From positions 1 through 36,175 of the forward strand of contig CAJJCN010000017.1 of assembly GCA_905182655.1 (NCBI GenBank): a DNA stretch of 36,175 nucleotides, given 5' to 3'. The DNA is from Flammeovirgaceae bacterium UBA4465 (GTDB taxonomy: Bacteria; Bacteroidota; Bacteroidia; Cytophagales; Cyclobacteriaceae). The position numbers were made by a program, and so were the translations under genes. The notes under the pieces were generated by a model. That model did no database searches. It had not been told where the DNA came from and saw only the letters and a list, made by a program, of their open reading frames with translations. How positions within the stretch are numbered: the first letter of the stretch is position 1; each line of letters begins with the position of its first letter. Shown piece by piece: positions 7,993 to 18,105 of this stretch.

Positions 7993-9444
7993 TTAATGTT
8001 CCCCAGCATAATCTAATGCAGGCGCACGATCGCCAATCATGGGCTCATATTTAAAGTGAGTACCTCTTCTTTTATATAATTCCAATTTGGCTTTCTCAAT
8101 GAGTGCTGGATTTTCGAAGAGGTCTATAGCCGTCATTGCCATAGTTTTAGCAGCTACCGTCATTCCTTTTATGCCCATAGAGGTACCGCCTGCCGCTACT
8201 GCTTGCCAGCTATGTCCTGGCGTGCCTGGGGGCCAAGTCGCAGCAGACATACTTACGAGCGGAACAATCCAGCTTACATCACCCGCATCTGTAGAATAAT
8301 TTCCAGCGATTTCTGAAATGGAGAAGGGAGCTACTGAAGCAGCCATTTCTGGAGAGAGCCCCTCAGAATTATAGGTGGCCATCAGTTTTTCAGCAAAAAG
8401 ATGCTCTTCTTCGGTATAGTCCACGCCTCCCACCATCTTTAGATTATTATGGACCACTTCAGATAATATTTTATTCGGTAGAATATTGAACGAGCCTCCG
8501 GTCATTTCATAAGTCATAGAAGTTCCTGTACCCATTGCAGCACCCTCAGCTGCCTTGATGGATCTTTCTAAAAGGTCTTTTACCACATGCATATCGGGAT
8601 GTCTAAAAAAATAATAGACTTCGGCATGGGCAGGTACAACATTAGGTGCTTCTCCTCCCTTGGTAATGACATAATGCATTCGGCTGGCTGAGGGTATGTG
8701 TTCGCGCATCATATTCATCATATAATTCATGACTTCTACTCCATCCAAAGCACTTCTTCCTCGCTCAGGTGCTCCTGCGGCATGTGTCGAGATGCCTTTG
8801 AATCGATATTTAACTGAGGCAATGGCGAGGTTGGATGCCACTCGAACGGAGTTTTGATTGCCGGCATGCCAATACATCGACATATCTACATCATCAAATA
8901 AACCTTCACGGGCCATATAAACTTTGCCAGACCCACCTTCTTCAGCAGGCGTGCCATGTACACGTAGCGTACCTTTTATTTTATTATTTTCCATCCAATT
9001 TTTCACCTCTACAGCAGCTGAAACAATACCTGTACCAAATAGATGATGCCCACAGGCATGTCCTGATAGATTGCCATCTGCTCTTTCTTTTCTAAAAGGA
9101 ACGGCTTCTTGGGAGACTCCGGGAAGCGCATCGAATTCAGCTAACATACTGATGACCGGTTTTCCTGAGCCATAGGAAGCCACAAACCCTGTAGGTAGTC
9201 CTGCTACGCCGACTTCTAGAGAGAAGCCTTCATTTTCTAAAATATCTTGGAGTAGCTGAGAACTTTTATATTCTTGAAAGCCTATTTCAGCATAATTCCA
9301 TATGGTTAAAGCAGTTTTTTGATAAAAGGGTTCTTTTTGGTCTAAGGCGATGATCACCTCTTTTTTATCCTTACTGATTTTTTGTGCTAAAACGGGTGAA
9401 AAAACTACTATTAAGCAAATAGAATATAGGACGTACTTTTTCAT
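7993..9444 (-). CDS. Secreted M20-family amidohydrolase (AbgB-like)
   Basis: A 483-residue metal-dependent amidohydrolase of peptidase family M20, subfamily D, which cleaves N-acyl amino acids or aminobenzoyl-glutamate-type substrates. A signal peptide of about 20 residues ending VLAQ is followed by the metal-binding pieces: ISMLAEFDALPGVS, SGHACGHHLFG and TPAEEGGSGK, then the dimerisation domain (KYRFKGISTHAAGAPERG) and the C-terminal metal ligand region (GHSWQAVAAGGTSMG). It is exported to the periplasm or outer surface. Its gene stands alone: it converges with the NagB fusion (118 bp apart) and diverges from the M6 protease. The exact substrate cannot be told from the sequence. Confidence 0.88.
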   Translation of the reverse strand: MKKYVLYSICLIVVFSPVLAQKISKDKKEVIIALDQKEPFYQKTALTIWNYAEIGFQEYKSSQLLQDILENEGFSLEVGVAGLPTGFVASYGSGKPVISMLAEFDALPGVSQEAVPFRKERADGNLSGHACGHHLFGTGIVSAAVEVKNWMENNKIKGTLRVHGTPAEEGGSGKVYMAREGLFDDVDMSMYWHAGNQNSVRVASNLAIASVKYRFKGISTHAAGAPERGRSALDGVEVMNYMMNMMREHIPSASRMHYVITKGGEAPNVVPAHAEVYYFFRHPDMHVVKDLLERSIKAAEGAAMGTGTSMTYEMTGGSFNILPNKILSEVVHNNLKMVGGVDYTEEEHLFAEKLMATYNSEGLSPEMAASVAPFSISEIAGNYSTDAGDVSWIVPLVSMSAATWPPGTPGHSWQAVAAGGTSMGIKGMTVAAKTMAMTAIDLFENPALIEKAKLELYKRRGTHFKYEPMIGDRAPALDYAGEH

Positions 9445-9632
9445 AACTAAAGATTATTTTAATTTTCATAAGACTCAATCATTCGAGTCTAAGCTAGATA
9501 AAATTAATTAATCAAGTACCAGTAATTATATAAATGGATATCGCATAAGCTATTTCTTCCCTTTTGGCTGTCATTTAATGGTAACGATAGAATTAATATT
9601 TAGTCTGACCATATAGGGCACAATAATATTAG

Positions 9633-9640
9633 TAAATTTG
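9633..9640 (+). promoter_or_regulatory. Possible -7 promoter element of the M6 protease gene
   Basis: TAAATTTG matches TAnnTTTG exactly, 51 bp before the ATG. No TTG lies at the expected distance upstream (the closest is CTG at 9605-9607), so the call is weak. Confidence 0.3.
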
Positions 9641-9691
9641 GTTTCACTAGATAAAGCTTAATTAAATACACTCTTTAAAAAACCATTTTCC

Positions 9692-12600
9692 ATGAAAATT
9701 TTTCTCACCACCCTCGCCTTAATTTCCTTTGTATTTAGGTTTGAAATTAAGGCACAACAAGCTATTTCAGATTGTCCCGCTTCTCCTTATGCGATCGAGA
9801 TCAGCCAACCAGACGATACTAAAATTAGTATTATAGGTAAGGGCAGTATGAAGAACTCTTGGACCGAATCTTTGGATGGGTATACAATAGTAAAAAATAG
9901 AGAGGGTGTTTATGAATATGCCCAAAAGGAAAATGATCGATTGATCCCCTCTGGTTTTTTAGTTCAAGAGGATAAGAAAAATGCGGATAAGCAAAACTTT
10001 CTTGATAAACAGGGTAAGCACCTCAGATCAACTACTACTGCCGAAGAATTATCAAATGCCCGTATTACGGGTACATCTGCGGGCAACGATTCAGAAATTG
10101 ATTTAGCCTTTCCGACACAAGGGACTCATAAAGTATTGGTTTTATTAATTGATTACCCAGACTTAACAGCAACACATACCGTTGCAGAATTCGAAAATTT
10201 CATGAATGAAGAAAATTACAATGATACCGGTAGTTTTAGAGATTACTATCTTAAAGTATCAGATAATAAACTAGATGTGAATGCAGATGTGGTGGGATGG
10301 TACAGAGCGGACAGTGCTTATGAATATTATGGCAAAAAAAATGGTTACGAAAGGACAAGAGGATTGGCCCGTGAGGCAGTCGATGCAGCAGAGGCTGCCG
10401 GTGTTGATTTTTCTATCTATGACAATGATGAGGACGGTTATATCGATGGGATCATTTTAGTTCATGCAGGGCAAGGTGCTGAAGAAGGGAGTCTAGAAGA
10501 TTATATTTGGAGTCACCGATCTTCATTAGGTAGTGATTATTACAGGACTTATGATGACATCATCATTAATGATTATATGGTAAATCCAGAACGACGTGTA
10601 GGGTCTAATAGTGGCGCAGGGGGTATGGTGGGAATAGGTGTTTTCTGTCATGAATTTGGTCATGGATTGAATTTACCTGATTTATATGATATCGATTACA
10701 GTTCGGCAGGTGTAGGTACTTGGGGATTGATGGCTGGTGCGGGCTGGTTGGGTGATGAAAAAGTTCCTGGATTTATGTCTGCTTGGAGTCGAGTTACTTT
10801 GGGTTGGATCACACCAGAAAAGATATCAAGTGGTGCCTATGCGTTGGCAGCATCAACAACGAGTACGGTTGTTTACAAAGTCAATACGGCAGTACCTGGA
10901 GAATATTTTTTGCTAGAAAATAGGCAGCAAAGTGGTCAAGATGCTTATCTAAAGGGTAGTGGCTTAGCCATATGGCATATTGATGATAACCGGAGAGTAA
11001 GTGGTAATTCCGATAATGCTGATGAAAGTCATAGATTAGTAGATTTGGAACAAGCTGATGGATTAGGTCATTTGTATGCCGAAGATGGCCGTTCTGATGA
11101 TGGAGATCTTTTTCCAGGAAGCGCCGAAAACACCTCATTCACAGATATTACTTCGCCTAATTCGAAAACTTATGATTCATCCGTATCAGGCATTGAAATT
11201 ACTGAAATTACAGAAGCGAGTGGGGTAGTGAATTTTACGGTCAGTGGTGGCGATACGAGTTATGATCCCGTCAATGTAATTTTCTCACTTGACCTTACCA
11301 ATTATTCGCGTGCTCAAACGCCACCTTATATCTATGGTGAATGGGACAGTTATTGCACAAACTGCAATCTTATGACAGATGCCGATGAAGATGGTATTTG
11401 GACTGATACCATTAGCATGGGAAGAGGCGATTATAAATTTATTTTTCTAACTGGCGTGGCATTCCAGACTGGAACTGATTATGAAAGTTTTGACGGGGTA
11501 TTAACTTCTTGTAACGTCCTGGCAGCAGCAGGTTCCGTTTTTTCTACGGATCATTATTTCAGAACCCTAGAAGTGACGGGAGCTACTGAAAATTACTTAT
11601 ATGGTGGAACCAGTGTCGAATGGAATGTCTGCCCAGCAGATTTACCTGAGATTTCCATAGCCACAGATACAACAAAGGTTTTGGAAGGGGATTCGATCAA
11701 GGTTTATGTTGCCATGACTCAATCCAGTACAGATACTGTTAAAATTGACGTAGTTGGATCTGGGTCCGCTGTTTTAGATAAGGATTATAGCATGGATGCG
11801 CGAGTAATTATTTTACCAGGAGATACTACGGGCTTTGTCATGGTTAAGGCTTTAGATAATGATATTTATACTTTAACGGATAAATCTCTCGCTATAAATA
11901 TTTCTAATATTTTAAATGCCACTGCGTCGTCAACTAATGCGGTAGCATTATCAATTATGAACAATGATGCTGCTCCTAATGTAACTTTGGAAGTAGCAAA
12001 TGGATCGGTAAATGAAGGTGATTCTATTCAATTTAAAGCTAAAATTTCATGGCTAAGTGAAGTGGCCACACAAATAGTTTTCGGTTATGCGGGGACTGCC
12101 CTAAAGGGGACTGACTATGATGTTTTAGACTCTATGGCCATTTCGCCGGGTGACACCATGGGCATGATTACGATTCATACCAATAAAAACAATTTGTATG
12201 AATTGGACAAGAATATTTTGGTAACTATTTCAGGTTTGACTCATGCTACGTCGGAAACAGGAGTAGGTATCGAATTAACGATTGTAAATATTGATGAAGC
12301 TCCTACCTTAAGTGTTACATCAGATCAATCATCTATGGATGAGGGAGATAGTGTTATCTTGAGCTTTAACTTATCTACTGTCAGTGGAATAAGTACCAGC
12401 ATTGATCTTTCACTATCGGGTACTGCGGAGTCGGCTGATTATACCGCACCAAGTACCAGTATTACTATTCTTGCAGGAGATCTAACTAAAACATGGACCA
12501 TTGTTTCCATTGATGATGAAGATTATGAGACGGAGGAGTCTTTAGTGATAAGTTTTGATACTGAAGATGCAGTATATAATGAGGGTGACTTAACCATTAC

Positions 12601-12853
12601 CCTGCTCAGTGAAGACTTGTTAGGTGTGAGCGAGCAGATGCAAATATCTTTTTATCCCAACCCGACCACTGGAATGCTTAGTTTGGAAATGATCAATTTT
12701 AAAGGCTTGATCATTTACGATCTATCAGGTAAAAAATTGATGCAATCGAATAAATCCATTATTGATATTTCTCAATTAAAGAAGGGAACTTATATCCTTG
12801 AGGCCTCAGATAAATCAGGACGACATGTGAAGAGCAAAATATTAAAAAATTGA
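9692..12853 (+). CDS. Secreted M6-family metalloprotease with Calx-beta repeats and a T9SS sorting domain
   Basis: A 1053-residue secreted protease. In order: signal peptide (about 1-22, ending IKAQ); an N-terminal M6 propeptide-like region (SLDGYTIVKNREGVYEYA); the M6 catalytic domain with DEDGYIDGIILVHAGQG and the zinc site HEFGHGLNLPD (His320, Glu321, His324); a carbohydrate-binding-like beta domain (about 525-630) with a CxxC pair (Cys555, Cys558) and a DADEDG acidic loop; three Calx-beta repeats (about 650-970), each with the LEGDS, NEGDS or DEGDS pattern; and a type IX secretion C-terminal domain from about 980 (FYPNPTTGMLSLEM, ending in a lysine-rich strand). It is probably exported by T9SS and bound at or released from the cell surface. 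Immune inhibitor A is the best-known relative of the catalytic domain. Confidence 0.93.
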   Translation: MKIFLTTLALISFVFRFEIKAQQAISDCPASPYAIEISQPDDTKISIIGKGSMKNSWTESLDGYTIVKNREGVYEYAQKENDRLIPSGFLVQEDKKNADKQNFLDKQGKHLRSTTTAEELSNARITGTSAGNDSEIDLAFPTQGTHKVLVLLIDYPDLTATHTVAEFENFMNEENYNDTGSFRDYYLKVSDNKLDVNADVVGWYRADSAYEYYGKKNGYERTRGLAREAVDAAEAAGVDFSIYDNDEDGYIDGIILVHAGQGAEEGSLEDYIWSHRSSLGSDYYRTYDDIIINDYMVNPERRVGSNSGAGGMVGIGVFCHEFGHGLNLPDLYDIDYSSAGVGTWGLMAGAGWLGDEKVPGFMSAWSRVTLGWITPEKISSGAYALAASTTSTVVYKVNTAVPGEYFLLENRQQSGQDAYLKGSGLAIWHIDDNRRVSGNSDNADESHRLVDLEQADGLGHLYAEDGRSDDGDLFPGSAENTSFTDITSPNSKTYDSSVSGIEITEITEASGVVNFTVSGGDTSYDPVNVIFSLDLTNYSRAQTPPYIYGEWDSYCTNCNLMTDADEDGIWTDTISMGRGDYKFIFLTGVAFQTGTDYESFDGVLTSCNVLAAAGSVFSTDHYFRTLEVTGATENYLYGGTSVEWNVCPADLPEISIATDTTKVLEGDSIKVYVAMTQSSTDTVKIDVVGSGSAVLDKDYSMDARVIILPGDTTGFVMVKALDNDIYTLTDKSLAINISNILNATASSTNAVALSIMNNDAAPNVTLEVANGSVNEGDSIQFKAKISWLSEVATQIVFGYAGTALKGTDYDVLDSMAISPGDTMGMITIHTNKNNLYELDKNILVTISGLTHATSETGVGIELTIVNIDEAPTLSVTSDQSSMDEGDSVILSFNLSTVSGISTSIDLSLSGTAESADYTAPSTSITILAGDLTKTWTIVSIDDEDYETEESLVISFDTEDAVYNEGDLTITLLSEDLLGVSEQMQISFYPNPTTGMLSLEMINFKGLIIYDLSGKKLMQSNKSIIDISQLKKGTYILEASDKSGRHVKSKILKN

Positions 12854-13588
12854 ATGGGGGTCTCTTAAAGTATTTATGACTGCCATTTTCCTGCTTTAAT
12901 GTTAGATGAGCAATTATTTAAAAGAATTTTTTAAAAATAGATCAAGGGATTGATCGAAAGAGATTGAGTGAAGAGGCTGCGTAGATAGGCAAAACTTTAC
13001 CTCTATCTCGATAAATAAAAGGTTAAGAACGTAAACTATGAATCGAAGATAACCTTCCTATCAATATTGTGAGTTATGGTTTATTTGGTATGTAGGATCT
13101 TCTAATAATAGAGTTCACCTCATTCCAACTGATAAGAATCAAGAACTTATAATGGTTGATTTTCAGTGATTATTAAGAATGATTACGGCAAAAAAGTAAT
13201 CTGCTTTCATTAAGTATGGCCTTGATACCCGTCAATGAATACAAGAAAACTTCATTTTATAGCCTCCTAATCAATCTTGAAGCTTGGTCAAGACTAAAAT
13301 GACAAAAAATCAGAGGGATTCATGTTTTATCCAAAAAAACATTTAACCAAAAACACCCTGACTTATAGAATAAGAGAGGGCGTTTACTGTTAAGAATCAA
13401 CTGGTGGAGTTTTTCTCCAAGATTGTAATTGTAATATATTAAAAAAAATCATGATTTGATGTAACAATGGTTACATAATGCCTCTTTTTTTTAAAAAAAC
13501 CGCTAATTAATTAGGATAATGTGATATTAAGGTTTGGTAACCTTTTTTTAATTTTTTTTATGTTAACTTATTCATAAAATTTACCATT
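12854..13588. other. 735-bp intergenic region without a recognisable gene
   Basis: AT-rich, stop codons in all frames, longest open stretch about 38 codons without a start (near 13045-13160). No tRNA, transposase remnant or strong terminator for the M6 gene is visible. A small hairpin (AAGGTT 13529-13534, AACCTT 13539-13544) followed by T residues lies 44 bp before the next gene. Confidence 0.6.
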
Positions 13589-16500
13589 ATGCAATTATTT
13601 AGGTCTTTTACTTATCTCATTTTTCTGATTTCTTTTAGTTTTTTAAATCAGTTTAGCGCTATGTCTCAAAGGGTTAATCAACCCGTCGACCCCTCATTTT
13701 ATGAAGGCTATAAATGGCGAAATCTAGGCCCAAATAGAGGAGGAAGATCACTCAGTTCAACAGGGAGCCCAGGTCGTGTCAATGAATATTATTTTGGAGC
13801 GACAGGTGGGGGACTATGGAAAACTATTGATGGAGGTAACGATTGGTTTCCTGTTACCGATGGACAGATCAACTCATCTAGTATAGGAGCGGTTGCTGTC
13901 GCAGAAACAAATCCTGACATAGTTTATATAGGTGGTGGGGAAACTCAGCTAAGAGGAAGTATTACGCAAGGGGAAGGTGTTTATAAATCTATTGATGGGG
14001 GTAAAAATTGGAGAGACCTTGGGCTTAAAGAAACGCAGGCCATATCGAGAATTAGGGTACATCCTACCAATCCTGATATAGTTTATGTAGCTGCCTTGGG
14101 CCATCCTTATGGGGAGAATGAGCAAAGAGGAGTTTTTCGTTCGATTGATGGGGGCAATAATTGGCAAAAAGTACTTTATGTCAGCGATCGCGCAGGAGCT
14201 GCAGATCTGATTATTGACCGCACGAATCCTAAAATACTTTATGCTTCAACTTGGCAAGTATATCGCAAAGCATGGAAAATGTGGGGAGGAGGTCCAGACA
14301 GTAAGCTTTTTAAATCGCTTGATGGTGGAGATACTTGGATTGAACTTACCAAAAATCCAGGTATGCCCGAAGGCCCTATAGGTAAAATCGGGGTGACCGT
14401 TTCCCCAGCGGATCCCAATCGTATATGGGCGGTTGTCGAGGCAAACGAAGGGGGTATTTTCAGATCTGATGATGGAGGATGGACCTGGCTTCGCGTAAAT
14501 AGTGAAAGAAAATTAAGACAAAGGGCTTTTTATTATTCAAGAATTTATGCCGATCCTTTTGATCGTGAAACGGTCTATGGTCTCAATGTGCAATTTTGGA
14601 AATCTACGGATGGGGGGATCACTTTTGATCAAGAAATTAAAGTACCACATGGCGACAATCATGATCTATGGATTGATCCTAACAATCCACTTCGCATGAT
14701 CAGTTCTAATGACGGTGGAGGGACTGTTTCAGTAAATGGAGGAAAGTCATGGACGGAAGAAGACTATCCTACCACTCAATTCTACCATGTAATGACAACG
14801 AGTGATGTTCCTTATCATGTTGCTGGAGCCCAGCAAGATAACAGTACTTTAGCCATGCCATCTGATGGATGGGGCCACATGCAAGCAAGAGGACCTAATC
14901 ATGGCTGGTACTATCCCGTAGGTGGGGGTGAAAGTGGATGGATTACACAGAGCCCAACTAATCCAGACGTTTTTTATGCAGGTAGTCAAGGGGCATTATT
15001 GACTAGATATAACAGAAAAACAGGTCAAAAAAGAGACATACAGGTTTATCCACGATTTTTTTCAGGAGAGCCTTCGAGCGCTTTGCCTGAACGTTGGCAA
15101 TGGACCTTTCCTATTATGTTTTCCCCTTTGGACGATCAGATCATGTATACTTGCTCTCAGCATATTTGGAAAACAACCAATGACGGGCAAACATGGGAGA
15201 AAATCAGTCCAGATTTGACCTATGCGGATCCGGCAACTTTGGGAGTTACTGGAGGTGTCATCACCAAAGACATGAACGGTCCTGAAATATATGCGACTGT
15301 ATTTGCCTTAGCACCCTCTAATCACGATGTCAATACGATCTGGGCTGGTTCCGATGACGGCAAAGTGCACATCACCCGAAACGGGGGCAAGAAGTGGGTA
15401 GACATCACCCCAAAAGGATTACCTAAGTTTTCTAGAGTAAGTATCATTGAAGAGAGTAAGTTTAAACCAGGCACTTTATATTTAGCTGCCAATCGTTATC
15501 AGACCGACGATAGAGAACCCTATGTTTTTAAAACCAATGACTTTGGTAAAACATGGAAAAAAATAACGATTGGCATTGAATCTGGTCATTTTGCCAGAGC
15601 GATTAGAGAGGATTTAGTGCAAGAAGGGTTGTTGTATTTGGCGACAGAACATGGGGTCTATGTATCTTTTAATGACGGGGCAATGTGGCAATCTTTACAA
15701 CTCAATCTTCCCGATACACCCATACGTGATTTGGTATTAAGGGATAATGATGTGGTTTTGGGATCACATGGAAGAGGTTTTTGGATTTTGGATGACATCA
15801 TTCCTTTTCGAAGTGCGGCAGAGGTGAATCAAACCGATGAGGTCATTTTGTATCCGCCTAGTGATCCTATTAGAGGTATTTACCCTGCCAAAATTCAATA
15901 TTATTTAAAAGAACAAGCGGATACGGTTCATATAGATCTTATGGATTATAACGGTGTAGTGATCCACTCATATTCAGGATTTAATTCTAAATATGTTCCA
16001 GATCCAAATGTTTCAAGATGGATGCGTGGAGGGAGTACTGTACCAACGACTGCAAAAGGATTAAATACGTTCACTTGGGATTTGCGTTATCCTGGGGCTA
16101 CCTCTTTTGATGGGATGATTATTTGGAGTGCCCGACCTCAAAGAGGTCCCTTAGCACCCCTAGGGAATTATCAGGTAAAAATTAGGGTTGGGGATGTACA
16201 AAAAACAGAAACTTTTGAAATTAAGATAGATCCTAATTTAGAAGAAATTACGCCAGCTGATCTGCAACTTCAATTTGATTTATCTATTCAAATTAGAAAC
16301 CAAACAAGTTCTGCAAATGAGGCAGTTATTCAAATCAGATCCCTTCGTAATCAATTAGTCCATTTGATGAAAAATCAGGAGCTGAGTGCTTTAAATACCT
16401 CAGCACAAGAGATCATTGAAAAAACGCGTACCATCGAAGAGACCTTATATCAGGTCAAAAATCAGAGTAATCAAGATCCCCTGAACTTCCCCATTAAATT

Positions 16501-16711
16501 GAATAACCGATTGGCTTCCTTGAGAAGAAGTGTGGAAAATGGGCAGGCAAGACCCACGGATGCGGCTTATGTGGTATTTGATGAACTGAAAGGAGCATTG
16601 ACTCAATTGCTGACTCAATTAGATACTCTCTTATCAGAGGATATGAATCGTTTGAACGATGCTTTGATGGCTAAAGGTTTCAAGGCTATTGAAATTAAAA
16701 ACACTCCTTAA
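13589..16711 (+). CDS. Secreted BNR/VPS10-type beta-propeller protein (glycosidase-like)
   Basis: A 1040-residue exported protein. A signal peptide of about 26 residues (LIFLISFSFLNQFSAMSQ) leads into a long series of BNR/Asp-box repeats, seen as WKTIDGGNDW, YKSIDGGKNW, FRSIDGGNNW, FKSLDGGDTW, FRSDDGGWTW, WKSTDGGITF, WKTTNDGQTW and FKTNDFGKTW, spread over residues 75-670. This is the pattern of the sortilin/VPS10-type propellers common in Bacteroidota and often named glycosyl hydrolase without proof. After the propeller come a beta-sandwich segment (KGLNTFTWDLRYPGA) and a helical C-terminal region (about 890-1040). There is no T9SS tail and no lipobox, so it may stay periplasmic. The substrate is unknown. 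The stop codon lies inside its own terminator hairpin. Confidence 0.85.
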   Translation: MQLFRSFTYLIFLISFSFLNQFSAMSQRVNQPVDPSFYEGYKWRNLGPNRGGRSLSSTGSPGRVNEYYFGATGGGLWKTIDGGNDWFPVTDGQINSSSIGAVAVAETNPDIVYIGGGETQLRGSITQGEGVYKSIDGGKNWRDLGLKETQAISRIRVHPTNPDIVYVAALGHPYGENEQRGVFRSIDGGNNWQKVLYVSDRAGAADLIIDRTNPKILYASTWQVYRKAWKMWGGGPDSKLFKSLDGGDTWIELTKNPGMPEGPIGKIGVTVSPADPNRIWAVVEANEGGIFRSDDGGWTWLRVNSERKLRQRAFYYSRIYADPFDRETVYGLNVQFWKSTDGGITFDQEIKVPHGDNHDLWIDPNNPLRMISSNDGGGTVSVNGGKSWTEEDYPTTQFYHVMTTSDVPYHVAGAQQDNSTLAMPSDGWGHMQARGPNHGWYYPVGGGESGWITQSPTNPDVFYAGSQGALLTRYNRKTGQKRDIQVYPRFFSGEPSSALPERWQWTFPIMFSPLDDQIMYTCSQHIWKTTNDGQTWEKISPDLTYADPATLGVTGGVITKDMNGPEIYATVFALAPSNHDVNTIWAGSDDGKVHITRNGGKKWVDITPKGLPKFSRVSIIEESKFKPGTLYLAANRYQTDDREPYVFKTNDFGKTWKKITIGIESGHFARAIREDLVQEGLLYLATEHGVYVSFNDGAMWQSLQLNLPDTPIRDLVLRDNDVVLGSHGRGFWILDDIIPFRSAAEVNQTDEVILYPPSDPIRGIYPAKIQYYLKEQADTVHIDLMDYNGVVIHSYSGFNSKYVPDPNVSRWMRGGSTVPTTAKGLNTFTWDLRYPGATSFDGMIIWSARPQRGPLAPLGNYQVKIRVGDVQKTETFEIKIDPNLEEITPADLQLQFDLSIQIRNQTSSANEAVIQIRSLRNQLVHLMKNQELSALNTSAQEIIEKTRTIEETLYQVKNQSNQDPLNFPIKLNNRLASLRRSVENGQARPTDAAYVVFDELKGALTQLLTQLDTLLSEDMNRLNDALMAKGFKAIEIKNTP

Positions 16712-16724
16712 AAGGGGTGTTTTT
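16697..16724. terminator. Terminator hairpin overlapping the end of the BNR gene
   Basis: AAAAACACTCC (16697-16707) pairs with GGGGTGTTTTT (16714-16724) with one G-T pair and a 6-base loop. The TAA stop of the BNR gene (16709-16711) sits in the loop, so the 5' arm codes for the last residues. It is nearly symmetric and could also end the ebo operon, whose last stop lies at 16732. Confidence 0.8.
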
Positions 16725-16731
16725 AAATGCT

Positions 16732-18105
16732 TTAGCCAAATACTTGAGCTAAAATAATATCATGAATGGCGGTAGGACTTAAGTGAGTTGTAACCTCCTG
16801 CTTACCAATATATACGGCTTTGTCTTCATCTTTTAATTGAATACGCCCGTGAGACCCTTTGACTAGGCTCGCATCTAAAGGAATGAAATCCATGAGCGTC
16901 CTGAATCCTAATTTTTTTCCAAGAAGCTTTAAGAGGATTCTAGGTATGATCAACTTTTTTTTTGGATCGAAAAACATTTCTACGGGATCATATCCAGGTT
17001 TGTTATGAATAGCCACGGTCCGAGCAAAGTCAGGAGCTTTTTTGTCGTCCTCCCAATAATAATAGGTAAACCAACATTTTTCTTTGGCCACGATGACCAG
17101 ATCACCACTGCGATCATGGTTGATGTGATATGCTTGTTGCTCGTCAGCATTTAATACGAGTTCGATATCAGGATAAGCTCTTAAATTATTTTCAATTTCC
17201 TTTGTTTTACTTTTATCATTTATATAGACATGGGCGACTTGATGGTCAGCCATAGCAAAAGCCTTTGACGCCCCGGCATCTAGTATTTCAAGTCCATTTT
17301 CCTCTCGAACTTCAATTAGGCCCATTGACCTGAGCAGGCGATTGATATGTATGGGCCGATGTACGTCGGTAATGCCGTATTCTGAAAGTATATTGACATG
17401 TACCCCTTTATCTTCAAGGGTCGTAATAAGTTGTGCACAGACCCTATCGATTTCGGCTAAATCTTGATCAAGATACTTGGGATCATGTCCGAATTTTTGG
17501 AGAACGTAATCAAGATGGGGCAGATAGATAAGTATTAAATCAGGATTATGCCATTCATGAACTTTTAAAGAGGCTTTGGCGATCCACTCGCTGGATTTTA
17601 TGGTAGTTTTTGGTCCCCAAAAATCAAAAAGTGGAAAAGTCCCCAGTTCTTGTTGCAGTTTCTGACGCAAATTGGGTGGAAAGGAATAACAATCAGGCAC
17701 CTTCAATCCATCGGCACGGTATTGGGGTCTTGGGGTAACCGAATAGTCAACCTTTGAGTACATATTGTACCACCAAAACATATTGGCACAGGTAAAGTTT
17801 GGATCCATCGCCTTGGCATTTTCCCAAATACTTGGTGATTGAACGAGTTTATTGGATTGTGCCCATAGTTTGATTTCTTGCTGCTCTTTAAAAAGCCATC
17901 CATTAGCGACGATACCATGTTCACTGGGCCATTTCCCTGTGAGGTAGGTTGTCTGAGCCGAACAGGTCACTGCGGGTAGTACGGGATCGATATAAGAAAG
18001 GTTTTTACCTTCCACCCATTGCTTTAAAAAGGGAGTTTTAGGTCCAATGATTCTTTTAGAGAGGCCAACTACATTGATGATGGCCGTTTTATTCAACTTG
18101 GGCAT
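16732..18105 (-). CDS. eboF: EboF: alkaline-phosphatase-superfamily phosphodiesterase-like protein
   Basis: A 457-residue protein of the type I phosphodiesterase/nucleotide pyrophosphatase branch of the alkaline phosphatase superfamily, and the last gene of the ebo cluster. The expected nucleophile is Thr47 in PAVTCSAQTTYLTG, followed by SEHGIVANGW; Asp199 and His207 (PHLDYVLQKFGH) and the late GSHG fit metal ligands. Two sites differ from the classical enzymes: the N-terminal Asp is absent (NVVGLS at 11-16), and the usual DHG is Glu-Tyr-Gly (242-244). Asp287-His288 in MADHQ may compensate. I think these are traits of the Ebo type and not damage, but its reaction is unknown. No signal peptide is visible. 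Its start overlaps the end of eboE by 17 bp. Confidence 0.88.
   Translation of the reverse strand: MPKLNKTAIINVVGLSKRIIGPKTPFLKQWVEGKNLSYIDPVLPAVTCSAQTTYLTGKWPSEHGIVANGWLFKEQQEIKLWAQSNKLVQSPSIWENAKAMDPNFTCANMFWWYNMYSKVDYSVTPRPQYRADGLKVPDCYSFPPNLRQKLQQELGTFPLFDFWGPKTTIKSSEWIAKASLKVHEWHNPDLILIYLPHLDYVLQKFGHDPKYLDQDLAEIDRVCAQLITTLEDKGVHVNILSEYGITDVHRPIHINRLLRSMGLIEVREENGLEILDAGASKAFAMADHQVAHVYINDKSKTKEIENNLRAYPDIELVLNADEQQAYHINHDRSGDLVIVAKEKCWFTYYYWEDDKKAPDFARTVAIHNKPGYDPVEMFFDPKKKLIIPRILLKLLGKKLGFRTLMDFIPLDASLVKGSHGRIQLKDEDKAVYIGKQEVTTHLSPTAIHDIILAQVFG

Noticed and set aside
13045-13160. Possible small protein in the 735-bp gap
   Set aside because: The open stretch of about 38 codons has no start codon and no recognisable pattern.
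13529-13549. Hairpin AAGGTT/AACCTT followed by T residues as terminator of the M6 gene
   Set aside because: It is weak, AT-rich and 676 bp from the M6 stop; it may be chance.
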